Positions 48,596-63,240 of a stretch of 64,000 nt of DNA are shown piece by piece. A program made the position numbers and the translations under genes. Origin of the DNA: Crotophaga sulcirostris (lineage: Eukaryota; Chordata; Aves; Cuculiformes; Crotophagidae); contig VYZB01000120.1 of assembly GCA_013397455.1 (NCBI GenBank), positions 1,074,748 to 1,138,747 on the forward strand. The letters run 5' to 3'. The first letter of the stretch is position 1. The number at the start of each line of letters is the position of its first letter. The notes below the pieces were generated by a model. That model searched no databases. It worked only from the letters and a program-made list of their open reading frames with translations, and was not told where the DNA came from.

Positions 48596-50000
48596 CAAAT
48601 GCAACACATGCATGCACATCAGAGAAGGAGGGAGAGATAAAAAGAATCAAAATCTTCAGAACAAGAGGCTATGACTTTTAATGACATTTTTTTTTTCCAG
48701 AGGGAGAAAAAAAAACAAACAAGTCAGGCCAACCTAAATAATTTCTTTAAGATGCTGCAAATTCCCACATGCATACCAATTTTAATATTGCTTAAATCAG
48801 GCAGGAAACAAACAATGTGGTTTTACATTGGTTTAACCAAACTTGTTCAGAAAGTGATCTAGTGACAAAGTTTTCATATGTGGACAAAGCCTATTTTAAA
48901 CTATTTTAAATAGAAAATTATTGCAGAACCTGGTCAAATCCACATTTTGCTTTTGTCCTGGCTCCTGACCTACAGGCTGGAAGACTGAAAAACCACTCTG
49001 CACATACATGCATATATTTGTGTATACATGTACATTTTAGCTGTCTCTCTTTCTGAGTAGAGTTATTTTTAAAGTGGCAGCATTTAGGGGGGTAACAGTT
49101 GCTAAAGATGCTAAACCATAATGTACTTTGTATTATTCTGAGAAACAAAAAGTTATCCCAATATTTAAATGTTTGTTTGTCACATTCTAGGTACTGAGAG
49201 GTAGATAATTTGTATACTTAACCCTCAAAAGTGACAGTAAAAATGGTAAGAAAATATTTGAGAGAGTTGGATTTAAGAAAGAGCCTGTATTTAAAGGTAC
49301 CACACACCCTCACGTCCATTACACTTTAATTGAATCACTAATTAGTAACTAGAATTTCCTGAAAATAGTCCACTAATTATTTTTTCCAACATTAAGTTGT
49401 CCTATGCAGAAAGGCCATCTCAATTAATAGGAAGGTGTGCACGGGGGTGTGAAGCCCAGACTGTTCCCAGTCCTTTTAATCTAACCACATTTCTTGCTAA
49501 CAGACAGAAAGTCTTTCAAAGGAAGGTGTTTTTATCATCTCTGGGAGAAGAATGCAGACTTCAACTACCACTCCAATTATCCCAGCTAGGAAGGCAATAC
49601 AGTTGCTTAATTTTAGAGTAATAAGGGACTTTCAAGATGTGCCTTCTCAGCTTTCATCCAAGATTGAGCATTCCACTGTCCCCCTCCGGCAGATGAGGCT
49701 ACCATGGCAGTAGTCACTATTTCTGAGTAACAACCATCTGGAGAAGAATTCAACATACACTAAGTTCAGTCCTTTTACACCTGTAAGTGATTTGTTTTCT
49801 TTCCTGAATATGCTCATCTCAACTTAAAAGAGGATGCTTTTCTGCATATTTTAGCCAAATACAGTTTATGCGGGTTAGAATGAGATTAAGAAAAAAAGCA
49901 ACATCCTGCAATAAAGAGCAAATCACAGTGAATGACCAAGTCATTCCATTTCCATGGAAAGAATACAAGGTGAACTTAGTTCATTTTCAGAATCCTACTT
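48596..50000. other. Intronic sequence without recognised features
   Basis: AT-rich unique sequence. Nothing assignable seen before the CR1 tail at 50001. Confidence 0.7.
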
Positions 50001-50887
50001 TCATAGAATCATTCAGTCGGAAAAGACCTTTGAGATCATTGAGTCCAACTATACCTGTCCACTACTGAACCACATCCCTGTGAAATTCATCTACACATCT
50101 TCCAAACACCTCCAGGGATGGTGTCTCAACCACTGCCCTGGGCAGCTGTGCCAGTGCCCGACAACCCTTTCAGTGAAGAAATTTTTCCTAATGTCTAGTC
50201 TGAACCTCCCCTGGTGCAACTTGAGGCCACTTCCTCTCATCCTATCACCTGTCACTTGGGAGAAGAAATCAGCACCAACCTTGCTACAACCTCCTTTCAG
50301 GCAGTTGTAGACAGTTGTCAAGTCTCCCCTCAGCCTCCCCTTCTCTAAGCTAAACAGTCCAAGCTCCCTCAGCCACTCCTCATAAGATTTGTTCTCCAGC
50401 CCCTTCACCAGCCTCGTCACCCTTCTCTGGACATGATCCAGCACCTCAATGTCCTTCTTGTAGTGAGGGCCCAGAACTGCACACAGCACTCAAGGTGCGA
50501 CCTCACCAGTGCTGAGTACAGGGGCACAATCACTCCAGCTCCTGCTGGCCACAGTTTCTGATAAAGGCCAAGATGCCATTGGCCTTCTTGGCTACCTGAG
50601 CATGCTGCTGGCTCATATTCAGCCGGTTGTCAACCAACACCCTCAGGTCCTTCTCTGCCAGGCAGCTCTCCAGCCACTCTTCCCGAGGCCTGCAACGCTG
50701 CACGGGGTTGTTGTGTCCCAAGTGCAGGACTTGGCATTTGGTCTTGTTGAACCTCATCCCACTGGTCTCAGCCCATCGATCCAGCCAGCCCAGATCTCTC
50801 TGCAGAGCCTCCCTACCCTCAAGCAGATGGACACTGCTTAGTATCCAGATACCCAGCTTAGTATCATCCCCAAACTTACTAAGGGTA
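50001..50887 (-). mobile_element. CR1 LINE, longest copy in the window, with decayed reverse transcriptase
   Basis: CR1 is a non-LTR retrotransposon. This copy keeps about 890 bp of the 3' part. On the minus strand it starts just before the RT catalytic box (FGDD at 50863-50874, where active CR1 has FADD) and then encodes [12 protein letters not shown] and [18 protein letters not shown]. After a frame break near 50528 and another near 50475, it encodes [34 protein letters not shown] and [17 protein letters not shown], ending in the 3' UTR and the tail at 50001-50010. The tail is a single ATGATTCTATGA-like unit with little octamer repetition. The element is in the RAP2A sense, 5'-truncated and dead because of the frameshifts. 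Confidence 0.96.
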
Positions 50888-53414
50888 AATTACTTTCTTT
50901 CCTATGTCGCGTCTACAAGGTAGCATTGCTTCCCAGCAGTAAAAGTTTGTTACCACAGGTTTTTTCCTCTGTGTTCTCATATCAGGTTTAAGGATACATC
51001 AGTAAACCCTGCAATACGTGGTGTGCATGTCACACTCCATCCCCCTTCTTTATGTTGCAGAGCAATCTAGAGCTTTTACATTCAAGTATCCTGACCAAAG
51101 CTCTCCATGTATTCTATTTTCCTTTTCAAAACACAGTTATATTGTCAACTCTGGTAGGTAAAACCTGAATTATGTGGATTCGTTTAATCAAAGAGTTATG
51201 AAAGTAATAAGAGGAGGAGCTCAGAAGAAACCACCTTTCCATCAGTAGATCAGAATACCTCGATGTTTATCTTGAGCCTCTTGTGATGTAATTTATAGAC
51301 ACATCATGGTATTTTGAACATATCCACTACGGGTTAGTAGTATGACTGAGGGTTCATATTGTCTCCAATTGCCAGTCACTTCCTTCCCTTCAGGAAGGCC
51401 CCTGCTTCTTAGTTAAACATTCTCATTACGCGTCCTGCCTACAGACCATTACAGCTGCCCAGTAGTTGAACTCCAGGCAATTACCAATGTAATCGCCAGC
51501 GTAAATCAACAAGATTAAAAGAACAGTAGCTCTGCTCCATCAGAAAGCTGTCCAAGGACTGCATTTGCTCACTGTAGTTCCTGAAAGCTACCCTTGCACG
51601 GATGCAGAGCAAGTCCAGCAATACTCAAATTACACGGTCAGTGCAGAATCTGAAGCACAGGGCTGGGTGGCAGCAGGATCATTTCCACAACAATGACAGA
51701 CCTTTAAGTGAAAACTGGTACTCGGAGTGGTAATAGGAACACCATTCCTTGCCAACAGTTGCTGACAGACTGATCATCTGATGGGTAACAAGCATCTGAC
51801 TTTGGTTGCTATGAAATCTGGTTACAGAGAGCACTTAGAAATGAAAGGGTTACAAGAGGGTTGGCTAAACACTGCTAGATGGTAAACAGACTCATCATAA
51901 ACCACAGCAGCTACATAATAAGACCGTGATACCTTGGTAGGTAACAAAGGCTACGTAATCCCAGGTGAAACAACTATACAAAGCCAGACTGGAGGCAAGG
52001 CCATTGGATATCCATTCACACAGTTCAGGCAAAATCATCGTCCAATCCATAGCATTACGTTTAAAGGTACCAGATGGTTCATCAAACCTAACTTCATCAA
52101 AGCATAGCCATTCACCACATCAACAGGTAGCTTCTCCACAGTTTGAATAAAATTTGGGAATATTTGGATTGAGTGACATTCCATAGTGTGCCATCAGGTC
52201 CAAATTTTATGGAACCTCGAGGATCAAGGAGAAGACTATCTATTCTTACATGGTCAAACTATAACAACTGCTGGAGAAGCAGATGAAGATAGCCTGCTGA
52301 GCGCCCGCAGCTTGGAATGTTAAGTGAGGCCACAGATCTAAACAAGGGTAAACACAGAAGAGAAGACTGTAAAGACTAATTAATGAAGTTTCTCTGCATT
52401 TGATATTTAACATTAAAACTCTGAGGACTGAGCATGCTATCCTGATATCATCTGCTTCTCCATTTTCTTCCTGGGAAAGAGCCTATTATACCTCAGACAA
52501 CTATTTGTACCAGGATAGCCACCTAAGCACATTCTACTCCAAATATAATATTATAATAAGCCATATTATATAACTTGCACATAGAGCTCCCTTTTCAGAG
52601 AAGGAAGGCAACTGATGTACAAGAAGTGTAAAGGCCACGCTGTGGATGATATGATCATCAAGCCTGTTGTCTACTCAATATTCTATACTAACAAGATCCA
52701 TACAGAGTCATTCAAGAATTCACTGCTCAAAACATAAGGAATGAATCTGATGAACAAAGCAGGAGGTAAAAGAGAGGAAAACATTCTGATGGCAAATATT
52801 TCTGGGCCTGAATGCAAAATTGAGGTAAATAAATATACTGAGACTCCAGAAGAATTGAGAGAACTGTGTCCAAGAGGCTGCTCCACAACATTTCACCCTA
52901 CCCACTCAAATTCTTGACAGGCCACATCCATCTGAGGTTTTTGTCAAAACAAGGTAGCTGCCTGAAGGCCTACAGCTGTGTAAGTCCAGCTGAGCCATAT
53001 ATTGGAACCACAACAGGGTCAGACACTGAAGCTTTCTTGGGATTTACAGATGAGGCATGCAAGCAGCCTGTTTCACTGAACTACTCCTCTGTGAATCTAG
53101 TAACACACCAACAGCAAGATAGCCAAAAAATCCACAACGGGTATCACTTCCACAGAAAGCCGTGGGAATAAAAGCAAGTAGAAGCAATTCTGCGTCTCAT
53201 TTAATGTAACACTATAGTGATTATAGCACGGATCAAGGAGGTGAAAGACCTGCACCATATACCCTCTTCAGTCACAGAAGTTTCACATCTGCTTTCCCCA
53301 GAAGACTGCTCTAACCACTAAGCTACAAGTGAGGGTGAAAACATACTCTTCAGTCTTCCAGTTGAAGATGCACCACTGTGAAGGCATGACAAACATATGC
53401 AAGGCAAATTCAAA
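50888..53414. other. Intronic sequence without recognised features
   Basis: Unique sequence of moderate AT content. Frames up to about 60 codons only, and no repeat family recognised between the two flanking CR1 copies. Confidence 0.7.
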
Positions 53415-53625
53415 GAATCACAGAATTGTTTAGGTTGGAAAAGACCTTTAAGATCATTGAGTTCAACCACAAACCTCACACTGCCAAGTCCTCCACTATA
53501 TCATGTCCTTTAGCAGCACACTCACACAGCTTTTAAATCCCTCCAAGGATGGTGAGTACACCGCCTCCCTGTGCAGCTTGTTCCCACACTTGAGAAGAAG
53601 TTTTCCCAATATCCAGTTTAAACAA
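53415..53625 (-). mobile_element. CR1 LINE 3' end, 5'-truncated
   Basis: The plus strand begins AGAATCACAGAATTGTTTAG and continues with GTTGGAAAAGACCTTTAAGA, CATTGAGTTCAACCAC, CTTTTAAATCCCTCCAAGG and TTTTCCCAATATCCAGTTTA, the reverse complement of the CR1 3' UTR and last codons. It is diverged and carries small deletions around 53575-53600. Confidence 0.92.
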
Positions 53626-56600
53626 CAACAGAAGAAAAAGATCAGGTAAACAAGCTGAAGAGTGATACTAGAGACTGAAACCCAGGGATTTCTCCGGACT
53701 CCTATTCACTATAGATTAAGAAGTCCCTGCAAAAACACAAAGTCAATATCCCATACAGCGAATGATAATTAGAAGATTCCCTTAATTCAGGTGACTGCAA
53801 TATTTCAGGAAAGGTCAGTTGCTGCTCCATGAAGACATAGGGTTTCTATTTTTCTCCTGTCCCTTTAGAATTTAAGTGTTTTGATGAGTGAGAGGGTCTG
53901 CCTCTGAAAAGGAGAGATTCTACAACCATAAGGAGATAATTTAGGTGGTTTGCTGCAACAGGACTACACACCTCGGAGCAAAGCACATTCCTAAAGAACT
54001 GACACAGAAGAGAAACACTAAGCTATTTTGCAAGAACTGTTTCTCATTTATTTCTCATTGAAATACAAGAAGAGAGAAGACTGACACTGGAAAAAAGAAA
54101 TCAAAAAGCCTCTCCCCCAGTGCACTGCATGTTCAGAAGATCAATGCCAGGATTCCCCACATCCATTCTGCTTTGTACAGCATCCTGTACACTCGGTACA
54201 AAACGAAACCAACCCCTTCTACTCCTCAACCCCCACTGTATACTGAGGAGGTTATCTGCTAAAGAAGACAAGCAGATCAAACAGGTTTAAGGGGTACTAC
54301 ACCGACATCTCCCCCTTAAAATAAACCTAACACCACACCCAAATTGACAAAAGCAAAGGGAGAATTCATTCCAAATTACTTCTTGGATTTTGATTGTGGA
54401 CTGCAGCATTAACCCAGCAGAAGGTGACTCATGCTTCTCTCTTCCAGGCATTGTAGGGAGTAACCTGCATGTCAGCTACCAAGAATCTAACTGCTTCTGA
54501 GCCCAGCAGAGCAGATGCCTTCTTTAAGCAGCAAGATGAAGAGCCTGGATTTGATCGGAGAATGAAAAGCATTCAGATTAATTAGATGTTTTTGGGGAGG
54601 GTTTGGGGGTGGGTATGAAAAGCATCTCAAAATGCTCCAGACGAAGTAGCTAAAAGGTGATCATCTTTGGCCCTTCAAATTATTTTCAAAAAGAAACTGA
54701 ATTCCTAAATTTAAAAGAGACCCTAAACCACACGGCCCCAAACCACCATCATTTGACTGGTTTTCAGTAGTATTATTACAGCAAAAGGATAAATTTTGAA
54801 CCTGGAGATAGAAAATTACTCTTAGGAAAACCCTTTATAGAACATCAAGTCCTTTTGGCAGTAGAAAGTAATCCACAGACTCAAAAATTCCCTTTCTGAA
54901 ACAATGCACAGATACCAACACAAAAATGAGGACTGCTGTCACTTAGTTAAAATAAAAGTACATGTGTCCAGGATTCTGTATCATAGCCAAGTGCAATTAA
55001 GTACAGATGTAGGTGAAAAAAAAACTACACCCACAGATTTTTTTTCTCCATTCATTTATAACTTTTGGGGAAAATGGTATAAAACCCAAACACTGCACAG
55101 TCATTGTTTTGTTCAGACAAATCCGACTAGCTTCTAAAATATAGAAATGCAATTGAAATCATAGTAAGTTTTGGAGGAAAGACTTAATTTATGCATTTCT
55201 AGATAGGTCTTATAAAGTTCATGGCTTATTCAAAAGAAAAGCATTCCAATTATTTGTACACTTATAAAATGTTTCAAGTACGATTTTGTACAGCAGTTAA
55301 AAAGATGTTATAGCAATGTGGGAAACTGCAACCAGATCTAAAGTAGGTTGATCAGTACTGGCTTATCCTCTGTACAGTAAAATATATTAGGAGTAAGAGG
55401 GCAAAGAGTACAAACATTCTGCTACTAAAACTTGCTCATCACAGCAAGCGCACATATAGCCTGGACATGACCTATGTGGCTATCCCTTGAAAGCATCTTT
55501 TCTCGCAATTAATCAGAAATCGGGGACCAAAGCTCTTTCTCACAACATTCAGAGCACTTCAAGTTCAGTGCCCTTATCCAATTCATTTCCAGCTCCAATT
55601 AGACTGTAGCTGAGTTGATACTCACATGGGAATCTCAAACACTATTAATCTTTTAGTTAAGGTGGCTGCCGCTTAACTAGAACAATAACGGGAAGCCATC
55701 AAACCATTCTATAAAGCAAGACTTATATTTTATTTTACCCCAGACCACAACCCTAAGCTATTACATTCTAGTATTTTAAAACGCTTTAATGTCTGCCTCA
55801 TTACCCGGACTTATTGCAGAAGATAACAATATTTTAAAAGACATTAAATCTCTATGTATATGACGCAAGCAATGTTTCAAAACAGGCTAATCAACTCTAA
55901 AAACACTTGTTCCTTTTCTTTTGTCCTTCCCCTGATCTTTCACCTAGTCTAGGTTTAATCAAGACAAGAATTAAAATATTGTCACAACTACATTTTTTAG
56001 AGTACAGCACCAACTAATTGAGCTAGCCCCATGACATTAATGTTGAGAAAGGATAACATGCTCATATCACACCTTTAATTCTCTTGTCTAGACTAGGATT
56101 TAAGACAACACAGCTGCTAAAAAGCAACCCATTGACAAAGAAAGCGTTTGAGTTGCACTCATCATTGTAAACTGTGCCTAGGCTATACTGTTTGCTTTAG
56201 TGCAGCAAAAACTAAATACTAGTCCTCTATTAGAAACCTCTGGGGAAAAAAATAAACAAACAAAACACAGACCAGCAGGAAGCTAATGAATAAGACAACA
56301 TGAAGAAGCAGATAGCTATAGTTCTTGTTACCTTAACAATCACATAAATCTTTGTGCAAGTCACTACGTGCCAGGATAATTTAGCGCTGCAGTCCCAATC
56401 GCTTCCCTATTCTCTCTCAAAATGTTATCATCACGTACCACCCACACAATTTACACGGAGAATAAAAAGTGGGGTGGGGGAAGAGATGTTTGAGCAACAT
56501 TTGCAATATTTCAGAAATGAAATAACCAGTAACCCCAGGCCTGCTCTTAAGTGCAAAAAAATAAGATTCTGACACCGAATTAAGAGGAAAACGAAAACCA

Positions 56601-58829
56601 AAATGGATTTAATGATTTTTGTGAGAGCTGCTCACTCAAGACATTTCAAATTTTATTCATTCAAAAACTTTCAATTGCCAAAACCTGCCTATTTTTGAAA
56701 TTTCAGTCCAAAAAGTATACCTGCTAACGGAAGAGGTTTAACTAGATATACTATTCTCCAGAATATGTATGACCAATACAATTTTATGTATGACCAAACA
56801 AAATTTGTTTCTATCTACAACTATTCAACTAAAGTGTAGAGAATCCTGGTTATTTTGAAAGAAAAGACACAAGTTACTGCCAACTGTGTTGGCTGTAAAA
56901 AAACCAGTATTTAAAGTAGTATTGTCCTCTAGGCAAAACAAATTCAAAGGCAAAAGAGAAATTCTAATGAGCAATGATTTTTTTTTGGACAAAATTTTCC
57001 AAATATTCATTGCAAAAATCTGTGTCAAAACAGCGTAATGAATAGCAAGACAGAAAACATCCAACCCCAAGCATTAATGCCATATTATTGTACTAAGCTA
57101 AGAAAGCCATTAAAGTCACTTACACTTGGTCTTTAACACATTAAATAGCATTTTTACAACACAGACACGATCAAGCAACACTGCACAACTGAAAACAAAT
57201 CTAAGAAGCCTCACCACATACTATTCTACTATTTGATAATTGTAGCTATCCATATTTACTCACACACCTCTACAACAACATCAGTTACCGCAGCAATTAA
57301 GACCTGAAAAGAGAAGATGATGCTAAATGATACAGGTATCATAAAAAAATAGATGCTATACTCTAAACTAGGACAATCTAAACTAAACATGCATACAAAA
57401 GGAGCTTGCCTACCTGGCTTTTTCAATAAAAGTCCAAAGAACACCTAAAAAGCAGGAGGGGATAAAAAGATTTATTTTCAGCGCCCACACAGGGAAGCTA
57501 TCACGTCACTTTACCTTACAAAGAAAAAAAAATAAATCTTAGAAAGGAACACCAATACAATTAGGTGGTGGGAGGGGGGTGAGGGCAGCAGCCAAGGAAA
57601 GTCTATTAGAAGACTCTTGGATATAGGCAGTGTCTCAAATTTTCATAGTTTCCACACAAAGTAACTTAAAGTAGCCTGAATATTTCACATTATCAAGAAA
57701 GTGAGAGTGAGGAGGGGCGGGGGAAAGAGTCCAGAGAACTCTGCAAGTACAGAATTTAATTCAAAAACTTCTACAGTAAAACATTAAAGGTAATATGTTC
57801 CGAAGAGGCATGAGCACCTTGAATTCATCTTCTATAGTTTAAAATTGCACACCGTCAGAGACACTTTTTAGAGGATTGTCTAGGTGTGCATTTCCCAATT
57901 AAATCGAGAAGCCTATAATTTTGTCTGACAGAATTAGTTCATTAATTTCAAATTAAAACAAAGATAAGAGTCACTAAAAGAAAATCTAAACTCTAAAAAG
58001 CCAGAAAGAAGCACTGTAAATTTGTTTTAAAAGTGCAAAAGCACAAAGAGAAACTAAAAATCCAAGTTTAAAACTAAGTTTTACAGTAATATCCTGTATC
58101 CTGCTAACTTGTACTCTATTATAGCACTTTCTGGGGGATGGTCTATGTATTAGTTCTGCAACAAGACAAGAGATGGCCATACAGCTGAAGGCTCTGATGT
58201 TATATACAGGGCCAATTTGATACAACTGACTACTTATGTTTACCACTTTTTTATAGCTCTATGGATGCTTAAAATATCGTCATTTTCTTCTAGTAAATTG
58301 ATAAGGGTCTCACCTTAGGTGAGAACGCGTAGGTGCCCCTTAAAAAAAAACCAAAAAACCCAACCCCCTTCTCCACCCGCCTCATCCCCCCAAAAAAAAC
58401 ACAAGAAAGGCCAGTACAGCTCTTCTGTTGTACTTAAGTATTTTAACACAACGTCCAATGTTTGCACTGTGTCAGAACATCATTCAGCTTCCTACGTTTT
58501 TTCAGAAATATGTACAAGTGTTTGACAGGATTTAAAAAATCTATTGATCTGCTCTTGCAATAAAGTGCTAAGTTTCATCTGATGGGTGTACAAGAGTAGC
58601 TGGCAGTTTGGCCAGGCATCCTACAGAGAATGGGGGCCACACGTTACCTGCCTGCCTTTTTCCCTGAAAGACAAGTACCTTAATTAAACCACTACATCGA
58701 GATTATTGCAAGAAAAAACCGCAACACTCTTGCTAAAAAAAAGATGTCAGTATTTCAGGACGTTATTTCTAACATTTCTACAGAGCTAGCACCTACGAAA
58801 GTCCCTAGACACCTTCAAACTTAGCATAT
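53626..58829. other. Intronic AT-rich sequence without recognised features
   Basis: AT-rich unique sequence. Low-complexity spots include A/C runs at 58341-58405. No gene-like frames and no transposon family recognised. Confidence 0.7.
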
Positions 58830-58849
58830 TTATATATATATATACACAC
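58830..58849. repeat. (TA)n/(CA)n microsatellite
   Basis: Seven to eight TA units followed by CACAC, inside the RAP2A intron. Confidence 0.8.
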
Positions 58850-59820
58850 TCCAGAAGTTTCAATTCTGAACACTTAGGTATTTCTTCCTGGAAGGTTGGA
58901 GCCATGTCTATAGTTGAATGTGTCCTAGCAGTGTTTATGATGAAATCTGCAAATTGTTCTCGAAATTTGAAAAATATTTCCTTAAAATAAAAAATACACA
59001 AAATTTCAGAAAATAGGTAAAGTCAAACTTACTTAAAAGGTACTTATTACAGAGAAGAGCTAAAGAACTAACTCAACTCTTTCAGCTCTTCAAAACTCTA
59101 TATTTACTGAAAGTCATTGGTATGATCCTGTTATCTAGTTTTAATCAGGATCTGGAGCCAATGTGCTAAATGATCATTGAATAAAAAACATACTTAGTTC
59201 TCATAGTATCTGGAAAGCCACATTTTTGAACTATATATTTGAGCTATTTGTAACTTCAAGTATAGTTTTTCAAACTTAATCATCATTAGTCACTAAATAC
59301 ATCAATTAACGTTGGCTTAAGATGCTGATTTCACAATTAATAAATGTCAATAATTACCTCTCTTGTATGCTTTAAATTACCACACAGAAACCCTAGACAG
59401 GCAGGTGAACTTTCATCCTCATGATCAACACCACCACAAAGAACATTTTCAACTCAGAGGTACTTTTCTGTGATATTTCATAGCAACACATCTGTAGCGT
59501 TTTGTCTGTATTTTTAGACAATCTAAATTAATAATTTTTCCAGTCTTTGCTTCCTAGAGAAAAAGCAATAGATTAATGAAAAGCTTTATTTTTTTCAGTA
59601 TCTGAAATAAAGCATTTCTCAAAAATACTGTTTTAAGAGGACTCTGATACATTCTCCAAAACATGAACACAACAGTCCTGCCTTTAAAAAGCACTGGTCA
59701 GATGTTGAGAGAAACTATTGCAAGTGAAGAACTGTAAATTAAGTCTGTGAGTTCTTTATTTGTGTGTTAATTTTCTGCTTGAATAAAAATAATAATACTC
59801 TATGTCATAGCATTCTACTA
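58850..59820. other. Intronic AT-rich sequence without recognised features
   Basis: Unique AT-rich sequence; nothing assignable seen. Confidence 0.7.
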
Positions 59821-59836
59821 AATATATATATATATT
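59821..59836. repeat. (AT)n microsatellite
   Basis: Seven AT units in AT-rich intron sequence. Confidence 0.8.
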
Positions 59837-62800
59837 AAACCCCGAGGGACAGACTGAGAAATTATATTACTGAAGGCTACAAAAGCACCTAGGATACATC
59901 CTCAATCAGGTTTAAACATACCTTCATGGGAGAAAGACACTGGCAAAGTCATATTCAAAATTAAAATTCAGTATACTATAAATATCAGCAGATTCTCTTC
60001 CGAGAGCTTTCTAATCACACAAGAGACAAACAAAACAGTGTTAGAAGTTATCTAACTTATTTTTTCCACAGAACAAGCTACAGTTCTTGACCTGCATACT
60101 CACTACTCATTTCTAAACCTTGATATCTAACTGGGGTGTACCATTTCCAATCTATTTCATTTGATGGCTTTTGTTCTTACTTCACTGCAGACCCTCGCTG
60201 GCATGGACCCGCTCACCCAGTCTAGCCTTGCTTTCACAAATAAAAGGTTTCTCCAGAAAACAGTTCATTCTGAAACTAGAGTGAGTTCTGTCTGCAGCAT
60301 AAATAACACACGGTTCTTTGCTGCCAAGCCTGCAAATCCCTTTTGGAGGGAAAGAAGGTTCCAGAGTTGCAGCACCTACAAATACACAGATAACATTTTG
60401 TGTAATATCTCAGCAGGAGACAGTAAAGTAGCACTTGAATCCCTCTATCCTTCCTGTATACAGAAAGTAAGGAGCATCCGTCAAAGCTACCACACAAAAA
60501 AATACTACTTATGTACACCCCATCTTCCCAACTGTACAAAACCTCTGCATTTGCAAGAACCAGGAGAAACAAGGCTTAATGGACGTATTTGGCACAAAAA
60601 TGGGTACTAGGTGACTGAAATGCAAAGGTGGTGGGGTTGGAACAATGCATTTCAGACAAGCAGTGACTAGAAACTCCCAAACTGTTTGCTTAGCTATTAT
60701 CATCAGCGATAACAGCTTGAAACAAGCACAGAGGCACTCGAGTTCCTAAAATCAGAGACCAGCCCTATACCTTTGGCCTGATTCTGCACGACCCACCGCC
60801 CTACAATAGGACACAATCCTTCTTGTCCTCCTGCCTTTTGATTAACCTCCTCTCCCAGCCAAACAAGGCATCCACAGCTTTACTCACCTACTACACATCC
60901 CCTTTCATCAGTTTCCTTGCCCCCTCCCCATACTGACACAAATACACAGATAAGCAGGGCCACTTGCAGGCACTGCAAAAAGAGCTGATTGCAGAAGTGA
61001 TTGCTTTGAACAAGTGATAGCCAAGCCACTCCTTGGGTAGGAATTATTGTAAGACACAGCATCTGGAGGAGGAAGAATGGCAGCTGTGAGCCTGTACCAC
61101 GGAGATCCTTCATCCAGCACTGCCAGCACACTGCGCAGCGGGAAACGCTGGCCCAGAGTACAGCGAGCACTTCTGGAACCTCTTCGTGCTCCTCACCCTG
61201 TGTCTCCTCAGAACTGCTGGGGGTACACCCATCCACTCAGAACTGACAGGGCTCCCTTGCTGAAGGTAAAGCACCTTGACTCAGAAAGAGCTAGACAAAA
61301 ATGTTTTATTTACTTTGACACAAATAACGTGTTTTACATTTAAATTATTTCCCAGGAAAGAACTTTAATTACCTCCTTAAAAGCTATAGAGGCATCTTCT
61401 ACTTTCCTTAAAGCTGTGCACCATGCCCAAGAGGAATTCCAGGCTCTTACAATACACAGAACACAAGGAAATCTGACTTCATAACATTGGCATTAGGAGA
61501 CTTCTCTGCAAACTGGGAGACCTGGATTTCAGTCTTGTTTCTAAGTCTATTTATGCACTTTTAATATTAAATAGCCATTTAATGAGAGCAGAAACTATAC
61601 TGGCAAATGCAATCTCAACCTCTTCTAACCACTACCTTCAGAGTTAAGAAAAGTTCCACTCATTTCCTTGGTTTTATTCATTAACATGTCACGCCTATGA
61701 AGGTAACTCAGCTTCATCAGGGGGAGTGAATGCTAAGTTTGGCCTGGTCTGTGGCAGTTAGACCAGGGAAGTAGAAGACTCAAGTGTGCATCTCTTAAAC
61801 TCAAGAGGGAATTTCACCTGGCTTTTCTACTTCTTAGGAGAATAACTAAAATTACTCTCTAATTATGTAATAACACAGGGATCCTTTCATCCAGGAAAAA
61901 AAAAAAACAAGGACAACAATATAAAATGCAGAGATACTAACCAGCTAGAGATCTGGCCAATTGGTTTTTCAGGTACAATGGAAGTTCAGAGATTTTTAGA
62001 TCACGTTTTTATACCAATATAAGCAGATAGTTGTTTTCAAGTATATTTAATCCAAAATCCTTAAGTAAACAGGACTACGATTATTTGTGTCTCAGCATTA
62101 AATGCTTTTGTGCAACTGTAAGTTATATGTATCTGTACAAGGAATTCTAAATTATTGTATCTGTAAATGTGCCTTCTTCCAGTTTAACTGGTAAAAAGGA
62201 TGCAAGCTTAAGTCAACAGCACACTGCTCCAGAACTTAAGTTCCAAAACGCGACAACAACAAACCCCACAAATGTAAGATGAGAAAAGTTGACAAGGGTC
62301 TGGTACACTTGCTGAAACTACATCTTTTTAATATTACAAGTCAACAGCCCATCCCTTTCAACTACAACTCAATTCAAATTTTCAGGAATTCCGAAAATTT
62401 TCAGGATTTCAGTTGCCTTTAGATTACTTTGTAGAAGTGAAATTCAGGATTAAAACATTGCTCGTATGTCTTTCACAAAGTACTTAATCAAAAGCTAAAA
62501 GTTGAAGACTCGCAGTAAAAAAGAAAAATAAGAACAGCACTAAGACCCACTCTGAGCAGCGCTGCGTCAAGGTAACTATGGAAGTAGAAGTTGCTTCCTA
62601 TTCTGCTTCACTTATCCACAGTTTGTCAGTTGGGGTCTGAATGCAGATGCTCCATTGCAAGGCACAATGCAAGCTGCAAACCCACAGCTAGGCATTTGAA
62701 GATAAATTAATTTATATCACTGATTAAATACAGGAAAACCAAAAGAATTTATTAATCAATAAAGTCTACCCTAACTACTTAGAGGAAAAACTGTTCCTCT

Positions 62801-63240
62801 TTAAGGTATGCATGAACCACAAAGATCATGAGGATATGGAAAATACATTTTCCATTATAGAGTCCAAGTAACTTCATTACATTGGTCTTTAGAAATCCCC
62901 AGGGAAAAAGTTGAGACACACATTAAGAAACACCTAACTATGAGAAAGTTGCAAGCCTCCAAAAATATCAGCGCTTTGTCTCCTCCCTTCCCCCTGTTCA
63001 ACCTTCTCCCCTCAAAACCATCTTCCCCAGGCCTTGGTTTGGAATGGCAGTACCTGTGAACAGACCATCCCCAACCTCAGGATTAGCCATTATCACCCTT
63101 TTATGCTCCAGCCTATGTTACCCCGCAAACCCAGCAGCCGTGGTCCAACTAAGTTATTTTGCCAGGGTTTCCCTTTCACATGTCCAAGCCAAAGCTACAA
63201 CCAGTTCTGCGACATAATTACCACCTCTCTCCACGGGCAA
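59837..63240. other. Intronic sequence without recognised features
   Basis: Mostly unique AT-rich sequence. The longest frame, 149 plus-strand codons at 60161-60610, has no domain I recognise, is not flanked by good splice sites and is best read as chance. Segment 60780-61260 is somewhat richer in G and C. Confidence 0.65.

Noticed and set aside
50091..50757. Two minus-strand frames as cellular genes
   Set aside because: Their residues match the C-terminal part of CR1 reverse transcriptase and are separated by frameshifts; they are remnants of one dead transposon.
60161..60610. 149-codon plus-strand frame in the RAP2A intron as a nested gene
   Set aside because: The protein resembles nothing I know, the minus strand is also open for 98 codons, and no promoter or poly(A) signal is positioned around it.
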